A stretch of 64,000 bases of DNA, taken from the NCBI RefSeq assembly GCF_008247605.1, contig NZ_CP043420.1:1922001-1986000 (forward strand), in the 5' to 3' direction. Under the pieces are notes generated by a model. That model saw only the letters and a program-made list of their open reading frames with translations. It searched no databases and was not told where the DNA came from. Made by a program: the position numbers and the translations under genes. The DNA is from Kushneria phosphatilytica. GTDB lineage: Bacteria; Pseudomonadota; Gammaproteobacteria; Pseudomonadales; Halomonadaceae. This document shows, one piece after another, positions 25,899 to 35,189 of the stretch. Within the stretch, counting starts at the first letter, position 1, and each line of letters starts with the position of its first letter.

Positions 25899-27967
25899 AA
25901 AACAGATACTGGTATCCCCTGCTCGCCTGCTGCCTCCCAGCAGCAGCCTACGCCCAGACCGGTCAGATGCAGAGCGATTTTGGTGGTGTCGGACTGATGC
26001 AGACCCCGACGGCACGAATGGCACCGGCAGGCGAAGTCTCCTTCAGCTTCAATCGAGCTGTTCCCTATGAACGTTACAATCTCAGTACCCAACCTCTGAG
26101 CTGGCTCGAGTTCGGGATACGCTACGCCCGAACCACAGAAACTCCGCAAGGTTTTGATGACCTCGTCGAAGGCAACGACTATCTCAACAATGGTATTGAT
26201 ACCAAGCTGCTGTTGAATCGTGAAAGCGCAGTTCTACCTCAACTGGCAATAGGCTTTCGCAACCTGGGTGGCGCCAGTCTGTTTCGCAGTGAATATCTGG
26301 TGGCCAGCAAGCGCTGGTACGACTTCGACTTCAGCCTTGGGTTGGGTTGGGGCTATCTTGCCGGCGACGACGATCTGGATGAGGCTCTGGACAACGTCAC
26401 CATCAACCCCGATCGCAGCGTGAGCACTTCAGGGGTTGATGACTTCTCGGTCAGTGACCTGTTCAGCGGTTCACCCAGGGCCTTCGGAGGCGTCGAATAC
26501 CAGACGCCCTGGCAACCATTGAGACTGGCCATCGAATATGATGCCAATGATTATGATAACGAACCGCTCAAGGAAGCCCGGGAGCAGGATTCGCATGTCA
26601 ACTACGGCGCCCACTACCGCCTGACCGATAATATTGACATGCATGCAGGTTGGGAACGTGGTTCCACCTTCATGTGGGGATTGACCCTGTCGACCAACCT
26701 GGCCGGACTGAGCCAGGCGCAGGATAGCACCCCACCGGAAAAGCTCGACACGAAGCAGCCCTCAGCTCAAACGGATTGGCAGGCAACCAGTGATAAACTG
26801 GCCGATAACGCCGGTTTTGATGTCCACCGCATTACCCGAAACGATGACACGTTGACCCTGGAAGGTGAGTCGCGCACTTATCGCTCATGGCGGAAAACCG
26901 AAGGGCGCGCCAATCGGATTCTGGCTAATCGGGTGGATCCCGCTATCCAGACCTTTCGCTATCGGCAACTGGACCATGGCCTGGTCATTCGCGATGATTT
27001 CCATGATCGGCAGGATTTCGTACAGGCGGTCCGCGCACGCGATAAGGCAACGCCGTATGAAACCGGCATTTATGCCCGGAGTACGCTGAATCGCCCCCAG
27101 GGTGAAACTGTTGAAGACCAGCAGCCCGATCGATTGCGTTTTGGTGTCAGCCCTCATCTGCTGCAAAACGATGGGAGTCAGGATGGGTATCTCTATCAGC
27201 TTTTTGCGACAGCCGATGCCGAATTTTTCACTGACAGCCGCGGCTGGTTTTCCGGCGAAGCAGGCCTGAACATTACCGATAACCTGGATCGCTACGAATA
27301 TCGGGATAATGGCAAGTTGCACCGTGTCCGTTCTCGACGAGAAGACTATCTCGATGAAAGTCGAGCAGGACTTTACAACCTCCAATATACGCGTGTGGGT
27401 CAGCTTGATCGCGACTGGTCGGTAATGGCTTATGGTGGCCTGCTGGAAATGATGTATGCCGGTGCTGGCGGTGAATTGCTTTATCGTCCACTCGAAAGCA
27501 ATGTTGCACTGGGCATGGATATCAACTGGGTCAAGCAGCGTGATTTTGATCAGGGCTTTGGGACCCGGGATTATGATACCTGGACAGGGCAGGCCACAGC
27601 CTACATCGATACCGGCTATCATGATGTATTGGCCAAGGTCAGTGCAGGAAGATATCTCGCCAGGGACTGGGGAGGTACGCTGGATTTATCCCGTGAGTTT
27701 GTCGATGGAGCCAGGATTGGCGCATGGGCTACATTTACCGACGCCAACGATGATTTCGACAAGGGCGATTTCAATCGCGGCGTTTATATCAGCGTACCGC
27801 TTGATGCCTTCTTTGCAGGCGCAGGTGATCAGCAGGGGCAAATTGCCTGGCAACCGCTGATGCGCGATAGTGGCGCAACTCTTGACCGCCGTTACCAGCT
27901 CTATGAGATGACGCGGCATCGCGATATGGACCATTACTGGCAGGATAACGACGCATCCTATGAATAA
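25895..27967 (+). CDS. yjbH: YjbH/GfcD-type outer-membrane beta-barrel protein
   Basis: A 690-residue exported protein (signal peptide MKNRYWYPLLACCLPAAAYA). It begins with the family's GQMQSDFGGVGLMQTPTARM segment, followed by alternating aromatic/polar beta strands to the C-terminus (YQLYEMTRHRDMDHYWQ). GfcD/YjbH proteins form two fused beta barrels and are thought to help secrete polysaccharide. The protein is acidic. The start overlaps yjbG as ATGA; a strong terminator follows. Confidence 0.9.
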   Translation: MKNRYWYPLLACCLPAAAYAQTGQMQSDFGGVGLMQTPTARMAPAGEVSFSFNRAVPYERYNLSTQPLSWLEFGIRYARTTETPQGFDDLVEGNDYLNNGIDTKLLLNRESAVLPQLAIGFRNLGGASLFRSEYLVASKRWYDFDFSLGLGWGYLAGDDDLDEALDNVTINPDRSVSTSGVDDFSVSDLFSGSPRAFGGVEYQTPWQPLRLAIEYDANDYDNEPLKEAREQDSHVNYGAHYRLTDNIDMHAGWERGSTFMWGLTLSTNLAGLSQAQDSTPPEKLDTKQPSAQTDWQATSDKLADNAGFDVHRITRNDDTLTLEGESRTYRSWRKTEGRANRILANRVDPAIQTFRYRQLDHGLVIRDDFHDRQDFVQAVRARDKATPYETGIYARSTLNRPQGETVEDQQPDRLRFGVSPHLLQNDGSQDGYLYQLFATADAEFFTDSRGWFSGEAGLNITDNLDRYEYRDNGKLHRVRSRREDYLDESRAGLYNLQYTRVGQLDRDWSVMAYGGLLEMMYAGAGGELLYRPLESNVALGMDINWVKQRDFDQGFGTRDYDTWTGQATAYIDTGYHDVLAKVSAGRYLARDWGGTLDLSREFVDGARIGAWATFTDANDDFDKGDFNRGVYISVPLDAFFAGAGDQQGQIAWQPLMRDSGATLDRRYQLYEMTRHRDMDHYWQDNDASYE

Positions 27968-27984
27968 CTGATGTATCAGCAATG

Positions 27985-28016
27985 AAATAACCGCCTTCCC
28001 GGGAAGGCGGTTATTT
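27985..28016 (+). terminator. Terminator after yjbH
   Basis: A 16-bp perfect palindrome centred at 28000/28001: AAATAACCGCCTTCCC and its complement, followed by TTT on the plus strand. It separates yjbFGH from the convergent mvaT, and the A-rich left arm could also stop minus-strand transcripts. Confidence 0.93.
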
Positions 28017-28055
28017 TTTCGATCACTCATGCCATATATGCAATGGCATAACGAA

Positions 28056-28445
28056 TCAGCTCTCGGTGCGCTCGACCCAGTTTTCCACGGTGTCGTTACC
28101 GTACTCTTCCTTCCACGCCTTGAGCGTCTTGTGATTACCGCCACGTGTTTCCACAACCTCGCCGGTATGCGGATTACGATATACCTTGAGCTTGCGTTTA
28201 CGACGTGAACCTGAAGTGCCATTGGAAGCCCTGGAGGTATCACGCTGGCCAGATTGGCGACGCTCCGGATCCAGAATTGCAATGATATCGCTGGCGTTCT
28301 TGTCGTACTCCGACATCAGTGCCTCAAGCTTTTCCTTGAACTCCAGCTCACTCTTCAGGCGCTGATCCTGCTCAAGCTGTTGCAACTCATCACGCAGCTG
28401 CCTGAGCTGCTGCTCTTTCTGCATATATTCATTGAGTAACGACAT
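28056..28445 (-). CDS. mvaT: MvaT-family H-NS-like xenogeneic silencer
   Basis: A 129-residue nucleoid protein of the MvaT/MvaU family known from Pseudomonas. The N-terminal coiled oligomerisation helix (MSLLNEYMQKEQQLRQLRDE) leads to ELEFKEKLEALMSEYDK, then a basic linker. The C-terminal DNA-binding domain is KVYRNPHTGEVVETRGGNHK followed by TLKAWK, where the R-GGN motif reads AT-rich minor grooves. ATG at 28445, with GAGG upstream, matches the family start. It probably silences AT-rich DNA such as the nearby glycosyltransferase island (inference). Confidence 0.93.
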   Translation of the reverse strand: MSLLNEYMQKEQQLRQLRDELQQLEQDQRLKSELEFKEKLEALMSEYDKNASDIIAILDPERRQSGQRDTSRASNGTSGSRRKRKLKVYRNPHTGEVVETRGGNHKTLKAWKEEYGNDTVENWVERTES

Positions 28446-28783
28446 TAATAACCTCATTCAAAAGAGCACTGACAAGGACGTATGACCGATAACCTCGGCC
28501 AGAGGAATCTGCACAAGCCAGCGTTTCTGCCATATCGCAACAAGTGCGGATGTCTTTCACATCCTGACAATTTACAGGTGTAGAGTTATTATATTGTCAC
28601 TCATGGAGTTTTTCAAAATGCATCTTCGCTTTTTTTGACTCTTTACCTGAATATGCACAAATAATGTTTGTATCAGCACATTCAGTCGAACACCATCAAA
28701 GTTTTCTCCCGACTCAAAGGACAAGGCACATTGCCGAACAATCAATTATTTCGAAGTTACCAAACAGTCTTCTCTCATATAAG
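28446..28783. promoter_or_regulatory. AT-rich intergenic region upstream of mvaT
   Basis: About 340 bp with no supportable gene. It must hold the mvaT promoter. It contains a dyad GGATGT-CTTTC-ACATCC (28548-28564). AT-richness just upstream of a silencer gene would permit autoregulation, but no site was proved. Confidence 0.4.
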
Positions 28784-29404
28784 CTATTGACTGACAACAA
28801 TAGGCAACTGCATATCTTCGGCAGCGGATTGAGTTAGAAGTTCGTAATCCACCAGTTTCGCCAGAAAACGATTAAAGCGACGTCGTATCCTCTGACGAGC
28901 AAACCAGGGCCAGTAAGTCGCCAGCGGTAAGAGAGAAGGATTGGCGACACCATCAATTAACCAGAGCCTGAGGCCTTCCTCGCCCAGCTGACAGACTATA
29001 TTACGATCATTGAGATCTGACGGGACGATCCAGTAGTTTTCCAGATACTGTCCCAGAGAGAGCAACTGCTGGCGAAAGCGTTCGCACATCAGTAATGATG
29101 GATCAGTCTGGCGATAATAACGAATAGTTCTCGATACACGCCCATCATGATCAGTAATCAGCGTATAAACCAGTCCCTCGCCATAATCCGTCATTAGAGT
29201 GCCGTAATAACGAGGAACATGATGCCAATTGTCGAGCCGCCATGTCAGCCGGGCAAAATAGGCCTTTTCACGCTCATTCTGTTCACTGCCACGCGAGGGA
29301 TAGCGAGGCACCTTGACACAACGTTCAGGCTCCCCGGGGTGGCGATAGACTCGTCGGTCGTTGCCTTCGCCGATCAATACTCCAGCCGAACCGAGCCTTA
29401 TCAT
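28784..29404 (-). CDS. yrbL: YrbL-family kinase-fold protein
   Basis: A 206-residue protein with a small protein-kinase-like fold: GEGNDRRVYRHP (nucleotide loop), CVKVPRYPSR (the Lys of the ATP site), IVPSDLNDRNIVC (catalytic loop with Asp and Asn) and LWLIDG in place of DFG. It resembles E. coli YrbL, a PhoP- and BasR-regulated protein of unknown substrate. ATG at 29404 is preferred because GGAG lies 9 nt upstream; an ATG three codons earlier overlaps that site. Divergent from dinB. Confidence 0.82.
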   Translation of the reverse strand: MIRLGSAGVLIGEGNDRRVYRHPGEPERCVKVPRYPSRGSEQNEREKAYFARLTWRLDNWHHVPRYYGTLMTDYGEGLVYTLITDHDGRVSRTIRYYRQTDPSLLMCERFRQQLLSLGQYLENYWIVPSDLNDRNIVCQLGEEGLRLWLIDGVANPSLLPLATYWPWFARQRIRRRFNRFLAKLVDYELLTQSAAEDMQLPIVVSQ

Positions 29405-29511
29405 GTCACGCATCTCCGGACATTGACCACTCCCGAAACCAGGCTGTTTCGTATCGCCTCGTGCCTCACTGAGTCTTCACCTTGAATCCAAAAACAGACT
29501 ATCCTGTAAAA

Positions 29512-29531
29512 TACTGGATATAAATACATGA
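29512..29531. promoter_or_regulatory. Candidate LexA box upstream of dinB
   Basis: TACTGGATATAAATACATGA matches the enteric LexA consensus TACTGTATATATATACAGTA at 16 of 20 positions. It ends 15 nt before the dinB ATG. One half-site is weakened (CATG for CAGT), so affinity may be modest. Confidence 0.45.
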
Positions 29532-29546
29532 ACCTGCTCTAAAGCC

Positions 29547-30593
29547 ATGCGAAAGATACTTCACGCAGACTGTGACTGCTTTTACGCAGCCGTTGAGATG
29601 CGAGACGACCCGTCGCTAAGCGATATCCCTCTGGCCATAGGAGGCCGCGCTGCACAACGTGGCGTAGTGGCAACATGCAACTATCCTGCACGCAGATTCG
29701 GCATCCATTCAGCCATGTCGATGGCTCAGGCTGTAAGGCTCTGTCCTCATCTTCATATTCTGCCACCGGACTTCGATCGCTATCGAAGGGTTTCCGCTCA
29801 GATACAAACCATATTTCATGAACTGACGCCACTGGTAGAACCCCTCTCACTGGATGAAGCCTATCTGGATGTCAGTGATATCGAAAGGTTTCACGGCAGC
29901 GCTACCTGGATGGCACGCTGGCTTAAACGTCGTATTTACGAGCAGGTCGGCATTATCATTTCCATAGGCGTAGCACCCAACAAGTTTCTGGCCAAGATCG
30001 CCAGCGACTGGGATAAACCGGATGGTCTTTTCGTCATCTCCCCCGATCAGACCGATCACTTCATTGCCAACCTGCCTATCGATAAGCTGCATGGTGTAGG
30101 CCCGGCCACAACCGAAAAGCTTCATAACATGGAGATCCGCACCTGCAGCGATCTTCAGCGGCAACCTCTCGCCCATCTACTGGAGCACTTTGGAAAGTTC
30201 GGTGCACGGCTTCACGAACTATCCAGAGGCATTGATGAACGACCGGTCAAACTGGAACGTGAACGCAAATCGATCAGCGTTGAAACAACCTTTGATCGGG
30301 ATCTCAAATCATTGGAAGAGTGTCGAACAGCTCTGGCACCTCTGTTGGTAAAGCTCGACGAGCGTATCGAAAGAAACGGTCGCCCTGCCCTTCAGAAGCT
30401 GTTTGTCAAAATACGCTTCGATGACTTTTCCCTGACAACCTTCGAAATTGCCGGCACAAGTGCAGAGGCTGCGTATTTTCTACCCCTGCTGGAACAGGCC
30501 TGGCAGCGTAGTGCCAGGCCTGTTCGTCTACTGGGCGCAGGTGTGCGACTCACTCCGCCCGAGGCCGGACGCCAGATATCACTGTTTGACTGA
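29547..30593 (+). CDS. dinB: DNA polymerase IV
   Basis: Y-family translesion polymerase (348 aa). The palm opens with ILHADCDCFYAAVEMRDDPS (metal-binding Asp8 and the Phe/Tyr steric gate). The second catalytic motif is LSLDEAYLDVSD near residue 104. A helix-hairpin-helix (DKLHGVGPATTEKLHNMEI) and the little-finger domain follow. The C-terminus IS-LFD resembles a beta-clamp binding tail. It bypasses damaged bases with low fidelity; a candidate LexA box upstream suggests SOS control. Confidence 0.97.
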   Translation: MRKILHADCDCFYAAVEMRDDPSLSDIPLAIGGRAAQRGVVATCNYPARRFGIHSAMSMAQAVRLCPHLHILPPDFDRYRRVSAQIQTIFHELTPLVEPLSLDEAYLDVSDIERFHGSATWMARWLKRRIYEQVGIIISIGVAPNKFLAKIASDWDKPDGLFVISPDQTDHFIANLPIDKLHGVGPATTEKLHNMEIRTCSDLQRQPLAHLLEHFGKFGARLHELSRGIDERPVKLERERKSISVETTFDRDLKSLEECRTALAPLLVKLDERIERNGRPALQKLFVKIRFDDFSLTTFEIAGTSAEAAYFLPLLEQAWQRSARPVRLLGAGVRLTPPEAGRQISLFD

Positions 30594-30616
30594 CATGGCA
30601 TTGATTATCCACTTGC

Positions 30617-31468
30617 TCAGGCAAATACCACAGTCTTGTTACCCTGAATCAGAATACGATCCTGAAGATGCCATCGCACGCCCCGTGCCAGTACGCTCTT
30701 TTCGACATCACGCCCCAACCTGACCAGATCATCTGCCGTATGGCAGTGCGTGACCCGCTGAATATCCTGCTCGATAATGGGACCGGCATCGAGCTCATCG
30801 GTCACATAATGACAGGTAGCACCAATCAGTTTGACACCACGCTCAAAAGCCTGATGATAAGGCCGCGCGCCAGCGAATGATGGCAGAAAGCTGTGATGTA
30901 TGTTGATCACCTGCCCCTGATAACGAGCACAAAACCACGGCGGCAGAATCTGCATGTATCGGGCAAGTATGATGGTATCGACATTATGGGACTCGATCAG
31001 CTGATCGATGTGCATGAATGCCGCTTCCCGGCCTTCAGACGTAACCGGTACACAGTGATACTCCAGACCGTGCCATTCAACCAGCGAACGCAAATCCTCG
31101 TGATTGGCGATGACACACGCAATCTCACAGTTGAGCTCATCGGTTGACCAGCGATAGAGCAGATCCACCAGACAATGCGACTGTCGTGAAACCATGATGG
31201 CCACTCGTCGCTTCTGCGCCGTTTCCTGCCAGCGCCATTCCATGTCGAATGATTCGGCAATGGGCTGAAAGGCTTCATTCAGTTGAGCCTGTGATCGTGG
31301 TTGTTCGAAGCGCACTTCATAGCGCATGAAAAAACGCTGTGAGGTCAGATCCGAATGCTGGCTGGCCTCGATAATCGAGCCGGAATGCGCCGCAATAAAG
31401 GTCGAGACGCGCGCCACAATACCGACCTGATCGGGACAGGCAACGACGAGTCTGTAATCGTATGACAT
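30617..31468 (-). CDS. purU: Formyltetrahydrofolate deformylase
   Basis: PurU hydrolyses 10-formyl-tetrahydrofolate to formate and THF, balancing one-carbon pools and feeding formate to PurT. The N-terminal ACT domain (CPDQVGIVARVSTFIAAHSG) binds regulators. The C-terminal formyl-hydrolase domain has INIHHSFLPSFAGARPYHQA with catalytic His, and DELDAGPIIEQD with catalytic Asp. The ATG at 31468 (MSYDYRL) is chosen; the longer frame would need TTG. Divergent from the RNase J-like gene. Confidence 0.95.
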   Translation of the reverse strand: MSYDYRLVVACPDQVGIVARVSTFIAAHSGSIIEASQHSDLTSQRFFMRYEVRFEQPRSQAQLNEAFQPIAESFDMEWRWQETAQKRRVAIMVSRQSHCLVDLLYRWSTDELNCEIACVIANHEDLRSLVEWHGLEYHCVPVTSEGREAAFMHIDQLIESHNVDTIILARYMQILPPWFCARYQGQVINIHHSFLPSFAGARPYHQAFERGVKLIGATCHYVTDELDAGPIIEQDIQRVTHCHTADDLVRLGRDVEKSVLARGVRWHLQDRILIQGNKTVVFA

Positions 31469-31596
31469 GATAACGTAAGTACTGCCTGACAAAAGGAAAG
31501 GATAAGTTTAACGAATTCAGATACTTTTGCGCACCTTTCGTTGTTCCCCTTTCCTGCGGTGCGTATAGTAAAGCCTCCAGGGTTGAAAGGTTGTCC

Positions 31597-33225
31597 ATGA
31601 CTCAACCACGCGTACATATCCGACCGCGCCGTCGTCCCGAACTGGATATTATCCCTCTTGGCGGGTGCGGCAGCATTGGCATGAACCTGACATTATATGG
31701 TTTCGAAGGTCGCTGGATAGCCGTCGATTGCGGGATGGCCCTGCGTCAGGACCTGCCTGAAACACCTCTGCAGATCCCTGATATCGGGCCTTCTCTTGAA
31801 GAAGGCATCAGACCCGAGGCCGTTCTGGTGACCCATGGGCATGAAGACCATCTTGGGGCGCTGAGCTGGTTATGGCCACACTGGGGATGTCCAATCTTCG
31901 CCTCTCCTCTGGCCGCCGAGATCCTGCGGTGTAAATTTGCCGACAAGGGGCTGAGTACCGCCTCCATACAGACTTTCCAGCCCGGCGACTCACTGGAGCT
32001 TGCTGGATTCGGTGTGACCACTATCCCGGTCACTCACTCGATTCCTGAAAGTTGCGCGATACTGATTCAGACACGCTCGCATCGTGTATTGCATACAGGC
32101 GACTGGAAACTGGACAAAACGCCAGTGCTTGGCCCACCTATTGACGAATCTGCCTTGCAAGCACTCTCGCCGATCGATCTTGTCATTGGAGACTCCACCA
32201 ACGCTAACGTCGAGGGTGTATCAGGTAGCGAAGCCGATGTATCGCAGAATCTGGCGAAAACGATTGCCGAATGCCAAAAGCGCGTTGTCGTCAGTTGCTT
32301 TGCCAGTAACCTTGCCCGTATTGCCAGTATTGGCCGTGCTGCCAACGCCAATAATCGGCGCATAGCCCTGATGGGACGCGCCATGGAGCGCATGGTCAGG
32401 ATCGCTCGAAATCTGGGATATTTTGACAATTTCCCTGAAATTGTACCGCTCGGGGATATGGGATATTTACCCCCCGAAGAAGTACTGCTTATTGCCACTG
32501 GCAGCCAGGGAGAGCCTCGCGCGGCGTTATCGAAACTGGCGATGGGTCGACACCCGGAAGTTGAGCTGACAGCAGGCGATAGCGTCATTTTTTCTTCCAG
32601 GACCATCCCCGGTAACGAACCGGCCGTCGGCCGGCTGCAGAATGCTCTACGACAACTGGGCATAGAGGTATTCGAAGAACACCACCACTCCGAACTTCAT
32701 GTATCCGGTCATCCGGCACAGGAAGAATTGAAACAATTCTACAAGTGGGTGCAGCCCGGCACATTGCTGCCCGTACATGGTGAGCTTCTGCATCAACAGG
32801 CACATGTCGAATTGGCAGGAAAGCTGGGGATCACCGCCCCTGTCATTCCTGTCAACGGCAACTGGCTTAAATGGGACCACCAACGGCTATGGATTCACAG
32901 CCGCCTTACACTTGAAACAAGGCTGGTGCAGAATCATCCGAAACAACCTGCTTCAACTACCAGTGTATCGCTGATTATCATCCTGCCCGTTGCTCAATCG
33001 GCTGACTATATTGAGCGGCAGGGCAGGCTCATTCTGGATGGAGAAAACGATCACCTGGTGGATGAAACATCACTTTGTGAGTGGTTTGACGAACAGCTGG
33101 CCCAATGGCGAGTAAAAGATCACAATCGTTTATATCCACTCCTTGCACCACGCCTGCAGGAATGGGTCACCCGACATTCAGGTCAATTCATCAGAATCGA
33201 ACTGAATGTCGTGAATACGAGCTGA
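31597..33225 (+). CDS. RNase J-like metallo-beta-lactamase ribonuclease
   Basis: A 542-residue beta-CASP enzyme: the zinc motif HGHEDHLGAL lies at about residues 80-89, motif 2 is GDWKLD, and the beta-CASP part has GDSTNAN. HVSGHPAQEELKQFYKWVQP and LPVHGELLHQQAHVELA mark the RMMBL region. Family members are endo- and 5'-3' exoribonucleases central to RNA decay in Firmicutes. In gammaproteobacteria, which mostly rely on RNase E, they are patchy and their role is unclear. ATG at 31597 has GAAAGG upstream; the longer frame would need TTG. Confidence 0.87.
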   Translation: MTQPRVHIRPRRRPELDIIPLGGCGSIGMNLTLYGFEGRWIAVDCGMALRQDLPETPLQIPDIGPSLEEGIRPEAVLVTHGHEDHLGALSWLWPHWGCPIFASPLAAEILRCKFADKGLSTASIQTFQPGDSLELAGFGVTTIPVTHSIPESCAILIQTRSHRVLHTGDWKLDKTPVLGPPIDESALQALSPIDLVIGDSTNANVEGVSGSEADVSQNLAKTIAECQKRVVVSCFASNLARIASIGRAANANNRRIALMGRAMERMVRIARNLGYFDNFPEIVPLGDMGYLPPEEVLLIATGSQGEPRAALSKLAMGRHPEVELTAGDSVIFSSRTIPGNEPAVGRLQNALRQLGIEVFEEHHHSELHVSGHPAQEELKQFYKWVQPGTLLPVHGELLHQQAHVELAGKLGITAPVIPVNGNWLKWDHQRLWIHSRLTLETRLVQNHPKQPASTTSVSLIIILPVAQSADYIERQGRLILDGENDHLVDETSLCEWFDEQLAQWRVKDHNRLYPLLAPRLQEWVTRHSGQFIRIELNVVNTS

Positions 33226-33249
33226 TAAAGAAGCAACCACGGTTCGGAT

Positions 33250-33567
33250 TTATTTGTTGTCCCTGCTCCTGTGGCTCTCGCCACCATCATGCTCCTTGGG
33301 GGGTCGTCCACGACGGCGGCGAGGTTGCTCGCTGACAAGGTCGTCAACAGATAGCCCTGCATCATTCATGGCAGCCCTGATCTCCGCCAGCTTTTGCTCT
33401 TTTTCGGCCTCAACCTGCTGGCGCTGACGCTCTTCATCTTCCTTCTGCTCAATAACTTCGGCAACCACCTCGGATAACTTGTGTAGCTGCTCCATGCTCA
33501 GTTGGCGCGCAGCGGCACGAGCAACATTCTTGTTGCGTGCAATGCGCTCAAGCGATTCGTTCGACAT
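33250..33567 (-). CDS. H-NS-type oligomerisation domain with C-terminal AT-hook
   Basis: A 105-residue protein. Residues 1-75 (NKNVARAAARQLSMEQLHKL, then a Glu/Arg/Gln-rich coiled coil, then NDAGLSVDDLVSE) align in pattern with the N-terminal oligomerisation region of enteric H-NS. The normal C-terminal domain is missing and replaced by RRRRGRPPKEHDGG, a classic AT-hook (RGRPP). This gives a short minor-groove binder that could oligomerise or poison H-NS-family filaments. ATG at 33567 has GGAG upstream. Function is inferred. Confidence 0.65.
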   Translation of the reverse strand: MSNESLERIARNKNVARAAARQLSMEQLHKLSEVVAEVIEQKEDEERQRQQVEAEKEQKLAEIRAAMNDAGLSVDDLVSEQPRRRRGRPPKEHDGGESHRSRDNK

Positions 33568-33698
33568 TATGGCAGTACTCCTGTCTGTTACCGATGCTTC
33601 CAATCAGTATAAAAGGAATTAACTACTTGGCAATCCGCACCAAATTAGCTGAGGAATAACCACCTGTGGGCTGATACCCAACCACCGTCGACCGAACC

Positions 33699-34688
33699 CT
33701 AACCCCCGGTCATATTCATGAAGCGAACTATCTGAACATCACCATCCGTTGTAAAGTGATGGCGGTGCGGCTTCAGCGACATGGCATCACGAATACGTTC
33801 CTTGAGTGGTTCCATTTCTCCCGGATGGTTACGCAGTACTTCGCGCAGATCAGTAGAGTGCTCATTGCCCAGACATAGCAGCAGCCGCCCTTCCGCTGTC
33901 ACACGAACGCGGTTACAGCTATCACAGAAATTGTGGGTATGCGGTGAAATGAAACCGATACGACTATGACTGTCCGCCATCCGGTAATAACGAGAAGGCC
34001 CCAGCGAGTCTTCGGTCGAAGGCAACAGCGGATAGTGCTGTTCGATTCGATCACGAACTTCGTCGCTGGAACAGAATGTCTCTTCACGACCATGATCGGA
34101 AACATCCCCCAGGGGCATTTCCTCGATGAAGCTGATGTCGACCCCTTCCTGACGGGCAAATTCGACTAGGTCAATCACTTCATCTTCGTTGCGCCCCTTG
34201 AGCACAACAGTATTCAGCTTGACCCGTTCAAATCCGGCTTCTCTTGCCGCTCGGATACCATCGAGCACCTTGTCGAGATTACCGGTGCGGGTCAGCTGAT
34301 TGAAACGGTCATGGCGGAGCGAATCCAGACTGATATTAAGCCGGGTCATGCCACCTTCACGCAGCTGTTGGGCATAGCGCCTAAGCTGCGCGCCATTGGT
34401 GGTCATTGTAAAATCCTTCAGACCATCCAACTGGCCGATATTGCTGACCAGCTTGTCGATATCTCGTCTGACCAGAGGCTCGCCTCCTGTCAGACGGATC
34501 TTTTCAACACCCAGCTCGGTAAACGCCTGAGCAACCTGGCTCAATTCTTCGATTGACAGCACTTCACTACGAGGCAGAAAAGTCATCTGCTCGCTCATGC
34601 AATAAACGCAGCGAAAATCACAGCGGTCCGTTACGGAGATTCGCACATAGCGGATCCGTCGCTGAAAATTATCGATCAACTCGCTCAT
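33699..34688 (-). CDS. moaA: GTP 3',8-cyclase MoaA
   Basis: Radical-SAM enzyme (329 aa) that converts GTP to the 3',8-cyclo intermediate in the first step of molybdenum-cofactor synthesis. The N-terminal cluster motif CDFRCVYC (Cys23, 27, 30) binds the SAM [4Fe-4S]. C-terminal cysteines in [19 protein letters not shown] bind the second cluster. The terminal Gly-Gly (MNMTGG) needed for activity is present. ATG at 34688 follows GGAGG. It overlaps the moaE end by 20 nt and is last in the operon. Confidence 0.97.
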   Translation of the reverse strand: MSELIDNFQRRIRYVRISVTDRCDFRCVYCMSEQMTFLPRSEVLSIEELSQVAQAFTELGVEKIRLTGGEPLVRRDIDKLVSNIGQLDGLKDFTMTTNGAQLRRYAQQLREGGMTRLNISLDSLRHDRFNQLTRTGNLDKVLDGIRAAREAGFERVKLNTVVLKGRNEDEVIDLVEFARQEGVDISFIEEMPLGDVSDHGREETFCSSDEVRDRIEQHYPLLPSTEDSLGPSRYYRMADSHSRIGFISPHTHNFCDSCNRVRVTAEGRLLLCLGNEHSTDLREVLRNHPGEMEPLKERIRDAMSLKPHRHHFTTDGDVQIVRFMNMTGG

Positions 34689-35145
34689 CGGACCTCCAAC
34701 GTTGCAACGCTTCATTATCAGAAGCGCGCTCTCTGACCCAGTGATCGCCGTTTCGGGTGTGTTCCTTTTTCCAGAAAGGCGCCCGGGTCTTCAAATGATC
34801 CATACTATAGGCACAGGCTTCGAAAGCTGCCTGGCGATGCGCACTGGCAATCAGTACGGCCACGATGTCATCTCCGGGTGATAACCGCCCGACACGATGC
34901 ACAATAAGGCCGGCCGATAGAGACCAGCGAAGCCGTGCTTCTTCCAATACGTCCTGCAGGGACGACTCCGTCATGCCTGGATAGTGCTCCAGCGTCATGG
35001 CAGTGATATCAGATCTTTCGCTGAAATCTCGCACCCGCCCCGTAAAGGTAACAATAGCGCCAATATCGGTACGTCCACTGACGATCTGTTGCTGCAGAGA
35101 ACCGATCTCGAACGGCTCGGTCTGGACTATCACGTTGAAACTCAT
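34669..35145 (-). CDS. moaE: Molybdopterin synthase catalytic subunit MoaE
   Basis: MoaE (158 aa) uses the thiocarboxylated MoaD tail to insert dithiolene sulfurs into cPMP. Typical sequence: [38 protein letters not shown], and the active-site lysines in [14 protein letters not shown] at 35145 follows GAGG; the longer frame (16 codons) has no support. Its partner MoaD is fused to MoaC just upstream, 44 nt away. Confidence 0.96.
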   Translation of the reverse strand: MSFNVIVQTEPFEIGSLQQQIVSGRTDIGAIVTFTGRVRDFSERSDITAMTLEHYPGMTESSLQDVLEEARLRWSLSAGLIVHRVGRLSPGDDIVAVLIASAHRQAAFEACAYSMDHLKTRAPFWKKEHTRNGDHWVRERASDNEALQRWRSDERVDR

Positions 35146-35189
35146 GAAGACCTCAACCAGTGCACTACGACAGACGGGAAGAGCCAATT

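Noticed and set aside
26885..27622. 245-codon minus-strand open frame inside yjbH
   Set aside because: Antisense shadow of a well-supported outer-membrane protein gene with signal peptide and family motifs.
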